From NCBI GenBank assembly GCA_029959195.1, contig CP114122.1, positions 930,001 to 994,000 of the forward strand: a stretch of DNA of 64,000 nucleotides, written 5' to 3'. Every line of letters begins with the position of its first letter. Within the stretch, counting starts at the first letter, position 1. Shown here one piece after another: positions 1 to 11,990 of this stretch. Under the pieces are notes generated by a model. The model was given only the letters and a program-made list of their open reading frames with translations, ran no database searches and was not told the DNA's origin. Source of the DNA: Dictyophora rubrovolvata (lineage: Eukaryota > Basidiomycota > Agaricomycetes > Phallales > Phallaceae). Made by a program: the position numbers and the translations under genes.

Positions 1-2500
<2,500 letters not shown>

Positions 2501-3858
2501 ATGCCATCTCTCTCCAAGCCCTTGAATGTTGCTCTGATAGGTGCTGGATTATTCCCTACGAAAGGTAGATAGATGTCATGTTGAGCAACAACTACCTAAT
2601 CGCGTCTTACATTCTCCCTCAACTCAAGCACATCTTCCGGCTATCGCTGAATTGCAATCGATAATCTCTCTCCGAGCTGTATATTCTCGCAGCCTCAAAT
2701 CGGCCTCCACTTTCGCCGAAACAGCCAAAGAGATCTTGGGTCTCTCTGCTCCTCTTCCGGTCTATCACGATCAGGGTGGTCAAGACGGAAATCTTGATGC
2801 TCTCCTGACCAGTCCCGACATTGATGCTGTCATCATCGCTTTACCGATAACAACGCAGCCTGATGTTATCAGGCGTGCCTGGGAACATGGAAAGCATGTC
2901 CTCAGTGAGAAACCTGTCGCCCCCACCGTGGCCGAAGGAGCCCTGTTAATTAGGGAATATGATAAAAAGTACAAGGAAAAGGTAATATGGCGGGTCGCTG
3001 AGAACGAAGAAGCCGGAACGGCAAATAGAGAAGTCGGCAAGCTGGTCAAGTCTGGGATAATAGGCAACGTCGCGTGGTGGAGTCTTAATGCAGTTGGTTC
3101 TATCAGCCCAGACAATCCTTGGTATAATACTCCTTGGAGGACCGTGCCGGACGTTAGTCATTCATTCCTTAGTTGTTCATTTCGGAGAAACCTAGTTCTG
3201 ACATTTCAAATTTAATTTAACCCTTGCCCATATATGCAGTATCAAGGTGGATTCCTGGTTCGCATTTTTTCTCCTCTGCTAACCTATTTCCGAATTAATT
3301 TTCTTTTTGCATGTGCTTAGCTTGATGGCGGTGTCGTAAGCTTATCTTCAAAATTAAAAAAATCTCACCGGCAACCCCTGACTCTAGCATTCCGCCGCCG
3401 TCCTGCGCGTCATTTTACCCTATGAACCTGAAAGTCTCTCTGCTCATGTTTCCCTCAACATGGAACATCTAGCTCCTGTAGATACCATGACAGCTTTAGT
3501 GCGGTCATCCGACGGCTCTCACGGGCTCTTTGAACGATCAGAGGGTGGGCCAGACGACTCTCGCAAAACCACGTCTTTCACAATCACTGGCGCCCTGGGG
3601 TGGATTGACTTTCGACCAGAAGGAAGCATCAAGAAAGCAACTATTCATATCAAGAAGGAAGAAGTAAAGGTTCTCGAATTTGAACAGGACGATGTCAAAC
3701 GCGAACTCGAGTTTTGGGCTCTTGCCATTTTAGGCGAACCTACTGTTGAAGTCGGAAACCCCTGGGAGGCGTTAAAAGACGTTGCGTTTATTGAAGCTGG
3801 CTTAAAGAGTAAAGGGGAGAAAATAAATTTGGGAAAGTATATTAAAGAAGGAAAGTAA
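2501..3858 (+). CDS. Gfo/Idh/MocA-family NAD(P)-dependent oxidoreductase
   Basis: A two-domain dehydrogenase that would oxidise or reduce a sugar, polyol or dihydrodiol with NAD(P). The start ATG at 2501 gives MPSLSKPLNVALIGAGLFP, a Rossmann motif (GAGLF). The first intron (donor after AAAG near 2562, acceptor CTCAAG before 2630) restores TKAHLPAIAELQSI. The EKPVAPTVAEG segment carries the family EKP motif, and GNVAWWSLNAV opens the second domain. Two micro-exons follow: 3240-3257 (YQGGFL) and 3321-3335 (LDGGV). The last exon encodes HSAAVLRVILP and runs to the stop at 3858. Length, about 360 residues, is normal. Related fungal proteins are annotated as dihydrodiol or xylose dehydrogenase-like; the substrate cannot be told from sequence. 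Confidence 0.88.
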
Positions 3859-3991
3859 ACTTTTGTCAGAGATATTGCAGCATGTACAAATGAATAGTCA
3901 ATTACGTCATTGAAAGGACAATTGTAAAATAGACGCCTGTAGCACGACGCGTGGTGCCTTAGTTCCCTTTTCATCAAAAAACTTTCATATC

Positions 3992-6119
3992 ATGGCTCCT
4001 GCTCGTAAACAAACTCAAAAATCCAAAGTCAAGAAAACCGCGACTCCACGTGGTAAAAATAAACTGAAAATTGACAACGAAGAGAGCCTATCGCAGAGGT
4101 CAAATCTCGAGTCAGAGGACGACGTGCCAGACTCGGAAGAAGCAGTGGAACTTGACAGCGACGCGCTAGACGACGACGACTCTGACAAGGGAGCCGGCGC
4201 GATCTCGAGTTCCTCTAAAAAACGGAAAAGAGTTCGCGCCGCTATGAAACGGAAATCCCCTTCCAAAAAACGGAAGAAGCCAAGTCCGGAGGGCCAGTCC
4301 TGGCAGTCCGAGGAAGACGAGTTCTGTGATAATGATGCTCCAGCTGACTCCAGTGGCGATGAAGGATTGACAATCGTTGGAAATGTCGTTAAAGCTCCAA
4401 CCGAGGGAAGAGGTTCGTGTTTTTGTCAACACGAGGAATTAATCTGTTCCCGCGGCCCTTTTTTTGAAATGAAATATGAGAGGATCTGAATTTTTTTTTC
4501 TTTTTATCCGTAGTTCCTCCGGGTGAAATTTCACAAAATACAGTTAATTTCCTCAAAAATCTAGCAAAGCCTGAATGCAATGATCGTGAATGGTTAGTCA
4601 TTTACTTCTAAGTTCTCATGCTCCGGTCATCTAAGGATATTTTATGTTGCGCATCCTGTTAGGTTTAAGTTGCACGGTTTGTGTCACCTTGCGCTCGTCA
4701 AATTGTGCATAAAGTTCACATTAATTATATTTCCAGAACCCGTCTATAGGCTTGCCGAAAAGGTTTTTTCATTTAATCTGGTTTGTTTTGTATTGAGGGC
4801 CTTGGTGACATTTCTGTAGGAATGGAATGCCTGGATTGAGACATTCACCCCTTTGTTGATAGAAATCGACGATCAAATTCCCGAATTACCCCCTCGAGAC
4901 GTTATCCACCGGATCTATCGAGATGTAAGGTTCCTCGCTGTATCATTTTTAGAAGTGAATGGTTTTATTCATTTGTCGCTTTTTCACCGTCTTTTCCAAG
5001 ATACGTTTCAGTAATGACAAAACTCCGTATAAGCAAGGTTTTAGCGTCTCATTCTCGCGTACCGGTCGAAAAGGCATTTTTGCACACTGTGAGTCTTCTC
5101 ACAAATTGAGATAACAGTCTGACAAGTCCCATACGTGCTTATCTTCTTTGACCAATTTTAAATTGATGTTTTGATGTGCATTGACCTGGCTTCTCTTCTT
5201 CCTGTCGCTAAGACCACATGTATGTGTCCTCATACTTTTTTCGTCTGGTTGCTTTTTCGCTAGTCGTGCCCTGGCTGATAGAATTGTCATAGTGCTGGTT
5301 TGTTTTCCTCATTATCAAACGTTGATCAAGGAGTTAATGGCTAAGCTCGGCGTCAACTAAATAGTTATTCCGAACGGAAGAAGTATCGTTGCCGCGGGTG
5401 CTTGGCAACCTGGGAAAAATGAGTTGGCAACTATGCGGTGAGTCCCATCGAGAAAGAGAAAAAAACTAAAGCTTTCGTCCTCGGTCAAACAAAGTGGACG
5501 CAAAAATTTGAAAGCTGATTACTCCACTTCGCCAGCTCCCATATTAAGCGCAACTCGACCCGTCTTCGGAAGATCATCTCAGATCCTGAATTTGTGGGGT
5601 TTTTCGGGGAGCCCACTCCTCATCCAAATAGAGACCGTCAAAATATATTCGGGTCCGAAGACGAGTTGAAAACAGCTCCCAAAGGAGTCGCTAAGGATCA
5701 CAAGTTTGTTGTGACTTTCATTCTCCAAGATCAATCGTGTAATTTGATTAACCAGAGATATTGATCTGTTAAAATTGCGTTCTGTGGCAGTTATCCATCG
5801 GTAAGAAGTTATTATCTGTTCTTTGTCTTTTGCCTGCCTACTTATTTAATATAAAACCCTGACTATTTTTCCGTTCTTTGGATTTCTACTTTTTATCAGT
5901 TTCCTAGATTCGGAGGTTCTTGCTCCCGATTTTATGGAGCAAGTTTGTAAAGTTGTCAAAGTGATGAAACCCCTGGTACATTGGTGGGTCTTCTATTTTT
6001 GACAATTTGGCACTGATCTCATTTGAATTTCGTGATGGTCCTCTTAAACCATCTTCAGCCTGAATGACATGATGACATTGCCGCCGGACGAAAGTGACAC
6101 TGAAGATGCCAGCGAGTAA
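3992..6119 (+). CDS. DUF2461 (TIGR02453-type) protein with basic/acidic nuclear-type N-terminus
   Basis: Biochemical function of this family is not known. The first about 140 residues from ATG 3992 are low complexity: lysine-rich clusters (KKRKRVRAAMKRKSPSKKRK) resembling nuclear localisation signals, alternating with Asp/Ser/Glu runs. Downstream exons rebuild the DUF2461 domain: SQNTVNFLKNLAKPECNDREW, a 14-nt exon at 4663-4676 (FKLH), EPVYRLAEK, EWNAWIETFTPLLIEID, SNDKTPYKQGFSVSFSRTGR, IPNGRSIVAAGAWQPGKNEL, SHIKRNSTRLRKIISDPEF, and a C-terminal segment near 5930 (FLDSEVLAPDFMEQVCKVV). The stop is at 6117-6119. The join between 5090 and 5365 skips a few residues usually present before the VAAGAW strand, so a tiny exon may be missing from my model. 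Confidence 0.85.
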
Positions 6120-6562
6120 CAATCTCAATCTGATGGTTAGGTCAATCTAGAAGTATTGCTCTTAATGTAGGCTGCGCAGCTCTAGATCTGAAAGACAGCT
6201 AACCTTTCTGGTTGATGTCATTGTAGAAACGAAAAACATCGATCGCCGGGATGACGTTGCATAGTATATCATGTACCCTTATTGTTTGTGTTTTGAATAT
6301 TTCTCCGAAGTATGATCCTTGAGTTTATCCGGCTTTCTTAACGAACAGCAACAAATGCTTTTGATCAAAAACTTTAAAGAGAAAAGGGCTTAATTGAGCA
6401 TTCTCTTGCCACTAGTGTGGTTTTCGACCATAACAACACCCTGAACGGGTTTTACGCTCAAGTTTCGGGAGAATTGCGTATATAACGTGTAAAAGAAGTG
6501 ACTATGTCTTCTTTTGTCTCTGATGGAAATGGTTTTTTTTTTCGTTTACATGCTTTGGGTGT
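6120..6562. other. Intergenic stretch between convergent 3' ends
   Basis: About 440 bp between the stop of the DUF2461 gene and the stop of the minus-strand gene that follows. AT-rich, with no ORF I believe in and no clear repeat; most likely the two 3' untranslated regions. Confidence 0.4.
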
Positions 6563-7113
6563 TTATGAGCTTGAAGCCGATCCCGAACCTTGTCCTTTAG
6601 TATATTGGTGCGCCCACTTTGAAGGAGATTTTAGAACACTATGTCGGAGGCTTCACGGAGACGTACCAAAAATGATGGAATTGGCCTATCGGGTTGGATA
6701 TATCTCCACTGTTAAAATTGATATAGAGTTAGTTTCCATGAATGCGAACGTGGGGGAACGGAGAGCATCCAGAAAGAAAAAAGTGAAATTTCTTTACTGA
6801 CCTCATGCTTTGCACTAACTCTAAACGTCGCATATGTTATTGCCGCGATTCCTACTCCAGCTACAAACGTGTTTGCCATCCAATTTTTGGGCCGTGTCCA
6901 CCATCCACCTGAATTATGACAGGATGAGTTTTCATGGCAAAGCATCGGTAATTTCAGCAATGGACAAACCGGATGGAGACCAAACTTCTTTCGGATATGG
7001 ATAACGTGCACCACCTCCCTATAAATCAGTTGTTATCCCTGAACATCCATATGAGCATTATAGGGATTCAGCGACATACCATGGTTGTGGTTGCGACCAA
7101 AGGCAGAAATTAC
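6563..7113 (-). CDS. Small single-pass membrane protein, probably mitochondrial; start codon not resolved
   Basis: Not recognised as a named protein. Splicing on the minus strand gives RNHNHG | GARYPYPKEVWSPSGG | WWTRPKNWMANTFVAGVGIA, then AITYATFRVSAKHE, WRYIQPDRPIPSFL and WAHQYTKGQGSGSASSS, with the stop at 6563-6565. The layout is a His/Gly-rich start, a YPYPKEVWSP box, a tryptophan-rich stretch, one hydrophobic helix (NTFVAGVGIAAITYATF) and a charged tail. This resembles small conserved fungal proteins of the mitochondrial inner membrane, but I cannot tie it to a named complex subunit. The most upstream exon I can see (about 7081-7113) has no in-frame ATG, so a further short 5' exon must lie close to, or overlap, the PEX3 promoter. 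The gene is divergent from PEX3. Confidence 0.6.
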
Positions 7114-7214
7114 CTAATCATACGGGGCGCCACCCACAAGGATCCATGACGCTAAATTCACGTGTAGCTATCATATCACTCCACTTCTAGACTATCTCGC
7201 AGTTGCTCAATCAT

Positions 7215-9264
7215 ATGCTCAACAATGTCAAGGATTTCGTTTATAAACGTAGGAAGGGTGTTATGACTGCTGTAGGCTTTGCTGGGGCGTTTTACCTTGC
7301 TGCTAAATATGTTATGGAACGACTGGAAGAGATTCGAGAACAGGTTGTACAAGAAAAGACAGCTCGTGAAAAGTCCGTTTTTATGTCTTCGTCTTGTCTA
7401 TTATTCTAAAGAACGATTGACGATTTGTTAGTCTGAGACGACGGTTCCAACAAAACCAACAAGATTGTACCTATACCATCTTAGCACTGGTCCCCACTCT
7501 GGGCGACAAGATTCTTGAAGAAATGGATGTGGAGAGTATAACGCTAAAACTTCAAATGCAATCAAAAGCTGCCAAATCTCGAATGCAATCTCTGTCCTCA
7601 TCCTCCGAAGTAAACACTTCTAGTTTGAGCTTGAACACCGATCAACCGAGTATAACCTCAAGCGTGGAATTGTCTATGCCCAGCCCAATTCGCGTTTCAG
7701 AGTCCTCTCTTTCGCATCCTGAATCGACACAAAGCTGGGTGGAACAATTTACTTCAACCCACTCCAGTTCAGCCCCAAGCGAGACCGGTCACTTGCAACA
7801 TGATGGGCCACCCGTACCTGGTTCCCCCACATCATCGTCGGGTGCTCATCTATCCGACTCTGTGACCAGCGCGAGTCTTATGAGCGCGACAGACAGTGAA
7901 AATGTGTCTTATGTATGTTGCTGTTATTTTCAGAGGAAATCTTTTTTTTGACCGGATTTCACCAGTTCATTGAATCTTTACATAGTGGACGGTCGGAGCG
8001 CGCCGAAGCCCGTCCAGCAATATCTGTTGAAGACGCTCTTCTAACGAGCAAAACGAAGGCCGAATTGTGGCATGAAGTAAAAATCCTTAGCAAGTCTAAG
8101 CAACTCCTCAATCTGAATATGCGGAAATTAATCCTTTTCTCTCAGCCTTTACAAGAACCTTGACCATTCTGTATTCAACTACTTTATTATCGCTTTTAAC
8201 TCATATCCAACTCAACTTACTGGGACGATATAAATATGTCCGATCCGTCCTTGAAATGGAACGAGAGCAAAAACTCAAAGAACGCCAAAGCCTCCAAACT
8301 AGTCTTGCGAATTTATTTTGGGACTCTGCAGATATCACAGGCTCGTCGGATTCTCTAATTAATGAAGAAATAAATAGTACATTAGGCCTGTTCGGATCTG
8401 ATCAGACTGGGTATACCGAACGTAAATACCTTACTTTGAGTTGGTGGTTACTCAATGTGGGTTGGAGGGAAGTTGGCGATCGTGTTCGTGTGGCGGTAGA
8501 AGCAGTGTTTGATGGGTTTGTCAATCTAAAACGCCGTTCGTTTTGGTTGTTTTCTTAATATGCTCAATAGGGTATCGTTGAAGGCGAAGCTTGGCATGGA
8601 AGATTTGGAACGTTTAATTAAGGACGTTCGTCAGATGGTTGAATTTTCCCATTCCCAGCAAACATTTCCCAATGCAACACCAGACGCGCCAGCTTTATCT
8701 ACTCGACGGATAAGGTGTGCCTTCTTTATTTTTTCTTTGCTGTGGCAAACAATGTACCTATTGGACCTTGCATTCATAAAGTTTCCTCTCTTCCCTGATC
8801 CCCGTTAACCCAGAAGGCTTGAAAGATGTTCTAGAAAAAGGTGGTTTGCCGCCTCAGCTAGCAAATATCGACGACACAGCTTTTTTACAACTGGTCGAAG
8901 ATACTCGTGATTTTATTTCTTCCTCTGATTTTGGACAGGTTTTGGAAAGCTGTTTGGACCGTGCCACGGATATCTTGTTTGACGGCCTTCGTCGAACAGT
9001 TTTTCCGGACGGTGTCTCGAGCGAGGGGCCGTCCAATCCCGATAAGATAAGACTCGCAGGAATGTTACCAGGGGTAGCAAGATGGAGTCATGCGGCCATT
9101 CATGGAACACCCAATGAACTTGTCGAGGTTATTTTTTATTTTTTCGCGTCTAATCACATAATATTTATTAATATTTCTATATTTGTTAGGGATTAGCAGA
9201 AGTGCGGGGATTAGCCGGGTTTTCTGCAATTATTTACTCATCCTACGCCGCTACGTTCCGATAG
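7215..9264 (+). CDS. PEX3: Peroxisomal biogenesis factor 3 (Pex3)
   Basis: Pex3 is a peroxisomal membrane protein that docks Pex19 and its cargo, so that other membrane proteins can enter the peroxisome. Exon 1 encodes NNVKDFVYKRRKG followed by a hydrophobic segment (MTAVGFAGAFYLAAKYV) and ERLEEIREQVVQEKTARE. Exon 2 starts SLRRRFQQNQQDCTYTIL, the most diagnostic block, then LVPTLGDKILEEMDVESIT and a Ser-rich linker (about 7560-7905). Later exons give KTKAELWHEVKI, LTHIQLNLLGRYKYV, INEEINSTLGLF, YLTLSWWLLNVGW, and a C-terminal AEVRGLAGFSAIIYSS with the stop at 9262-9264. I chose ATG 7215 over 7203 because family members begin a few residues before the FVYKRRK block. Confidence 0.92.
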
Positions 9265-9485
9265 TTCCCTTAAGGTTTTCACGTAGGCGGGATCGCCCTA
9301 TTATTGGGGGGCGCAGATACGCTAACATACAAAATTATTCCCTCGGCTGTGCCAGCAGACAGGCGGATCTCAGCAGTGTATTGCAAGGTTTGACACGGAT
9401 GAAAATATATATATCCCACGAGGATGCGCTAGGAAGATCGATTCTAATTAATGAACAAACCCCTTCTTTTTGATATTTTGACAAA

Positions 9486-11344
9486 TCATAATTGTATTTG
9501 TTGTCTGATCCAGACTTCATGTAAATTCCAGTTGGCAATTTTGTCATTTCTCGCTGTTATCCGGATTCCTTGTAAAGGAATTCCCTCGGTAATAACGAAA
9601 TGACATTCAAATAAGTTTTCGGAGGCAAAGTTAACCCATCCGGTTTCGTCCAAAATTGAAGGAGGGAGCATATTTTGGGGTGAAGACAAAAATGTCGGAA
9701 AACATATAACCTTTTCGTCAAAAAGCATCCGCTGCATATGAAATATGACATAAACTCTCCGTATAAGAAGGAACAAAAGTGGAGCTAGATACCCAGGATA
9801 ATTCATCTGCCGAGATTTCGACATCCGAAGCATACAGAAGCGATGCGGTCGAGACATCAACGAGGAAAACAACTTCCACTGATTTTCCTTGAGATGTTTC
9901 ATGGCCGAATAAAGTGAAGGATAACATATCGCCTTTCTTCGCATCTTCCGATTTTTTTGAACCATGTTTAGAATCTAAAAAAAATGAAGCGCGAGAGTTT
10001 CACTCACAGCCGAAACTTCTGAAAGATGTCTCCGGGTCGCCATCCACAGCATGCGACAGTGGATGATCAGTATACCAACGTACGCCGTCTCGTCCTAAAG
10101 TTGCGAATCGTTGAGATTGTAGAGTCCTCATATCGTCATGTTTCCAGACATGAGGGGAGATGACATAATTGGGAAAGACTTGAATGTTGGTCTTAATTAC
10201 GCAAGGATCTACGAGACATGGAGCGGTAGACGTCCACTGCGAATTGAACCCTGGTGACAAAACGTGTGGCAGGTGATGATTAGATGCATTCAATAATTGT
10301 TCCAGGTATACCATGGCGCGATTCTAATCCAGTAAAGCATACTGCTTCGGAAGGATAAAATGACGTACAATATGTAACCAATTTCGGTTTTCGCCCTCGA
10401 TACCGGATGTAAATGGGATAGCTTCTTTATCCACCAATTCGATAGTATGTGTCAGCCATTTATTGGGAGGATAACCGTTCAAAATTGTAAAATAATTGTC
10501 CGCTATTTTCAATTCCTCGGGTGTTAGGGAAAGGTTGTTAAGAAGAGACATGAATTCCACGGCGTGTGATTTGAGAAGAAAAGTGCCGTGTCCCAAACAA
10601 GCGAAAGATGTGCTTAAGTCGCCACTATCAGAAGATACATTGATACTAAGTAAGTCGCTTTCAAGATGATCGTGAGGAGGCTGGAGGATGATAGGATACG
10701 AGTGACCCAATGCATGGCTTCTTGAGAAGTAAGAATGTATATTGCGGAGTATTTCTGGACGAGTTATATAATCGTCGTCCTAGGGAAAGAAAATTTAATA
10801 AGGACGCCAGAGGCTCATTATTATTTTACATACCTGTAAGAAGCACAAAGGTGTCGGTGCGAGTGAGCAACCCAGAAATCTAGCTTGAAAGTAGACATTA
10901 TCAGCCGAGTTGTGTACGATCAATTTTCCTCTGGGACAACTCGAGTTTATAAAATGCTAAGGACCAATTTGAAGTTGCTTTGACGGCTGTAAAACGTATT
11001 ACCCCTGCCTTTTCATGCTCCAGTTGTAGATCTGGTTTATTGTTCCAGACAAGGACGTGTTTAACAACATCGGCAAGTTGTGCAGAACAATATACGGACA
11101 CTTGTAGTACGACATTAGACAATCTAGACCAATTGAGAAGGATAATAGTGGTATCTGGTTCATGATTTGGGGGTGGTGATATTCGGCTATAATGATTCCC
11201 GTCAAGTTCTGGAAGAAATGTTGTTTTATAATGAACTCGAGGTAGAGTAAATGTTGGATACGAATCTGAAACACATAGCATGAAAAATAGTGTTGAAATA
11301 AAAAATGCAAAATACAGCATGGTTTGAGGAAGAAGATGTGACAT
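9486..11344 (-). CDS. GT64/exostosin-like glycosyltransferase with discoidin-like C-terminus
   Basis: Probably a type II membrane glycosyltransferase of the secretory pathway. The N-terminus (MSHLLPQTMLYFAFFISTL) is a signal anchor. The catalytic part reads TTIILLNWSRLSNV, VKHVLVWNNKPDL, then after a 49-bp intron INSSCPRGKLIVHNSADNV, YFQARFLGCSLAPTPLCFLQ and DDDYITRPEIL. The order NWSR, VWNN, NSADN, DDD is that of the GT64 (EXTL-like) family, with DDD as the metal-binding motif. Downstream exons hold NYFTILNGYPPNKW and a segment near 10020-10080 with DGVRWYTDHPLSHAVDGD, resembling F5/8 type C (discoidin) repeats. The final exons end IANWNLHEVWIRQQ, stop 9486-9488. The donor and acceptor sugars are unknown. 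Family call is moderate; the discoidin reading is weaker. Confidence 0.62.
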
Positions 11345-11990
11345 GGCCGTCACACGGGATCAACTCGACACGTACACACCCTCGTCCTCCTGTTCTTTTT
11401 TTTTTTTATGGAGCCTTTATGTTCTGAAGTATCTGGACCTGGCCCATCATTCACAAACAGCTGATGTATCACTAGGTAGTGACATTAATTATATTATTTC
11501 GTTTCCATTATTTGTTGACCGAGACCTTGGTAATTCCATTGGGAGAAAATGCTTTTACGCACCCCTCTTTCGAGGGAGTGTGGGGCTCTTCACGGCGGCA
11601 TTGCTCGAGAAATACCCACTAAAAAACTCCCGTATATCTTCGATATTCGTTTTGATGATTTGGTCTCGGTTTAGGATTGGGCCCCATATCTTTTGTATTT
11701 TTTTTGCGTCTCTTGCCCTCTTTTCGTCCTCCTTTTCTCTTTTGAATGATGGCTTTGCCGCCCTTACGATTAACAATAAAGATGGTTTCGGCCAGACTCC
11801 CGGTCACTCCATGACCTGATAGATATACTGAACACGGTACTCTAACGGAATGGTGATTGGTCAATGATTGGCGCAATTAAACTCACGGGAAGACCATCGT
11901 AAATTCTGCCAGTATACTAGATCACTATTAACACATTCCTGAGACAATCTTCGTTATTTAATACAAGGTATCAATTGATCGCATGAATTA
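11345..11990. other. Gene-poor stretch upstream of the glycosyltransferase gene
   Basis: About 650 bp. A 73-codon minus-strand ORF (11555-11776) has a lysine/glutamate-rich coiled-coil look (KREKEDEKRARDAKKIQKIW), overlapped on the plus strand by a hydrophobic 158-codon ORF that is probably its shadow. Neither matches a family I know, and no convincing splice partners were found. It may be a small charged protein or simply the purine-rich strand of a promoter/3' region. Confidence 0.25.

Noticed and set aside
2541-2629. Start at 2541 for the Gfo/Idh/MocA gene
   Set aside because: That frame lacks the Rossmann motif; ATG 2501 plus one intron gives NVALIGAGLFPTKAHLPAI.
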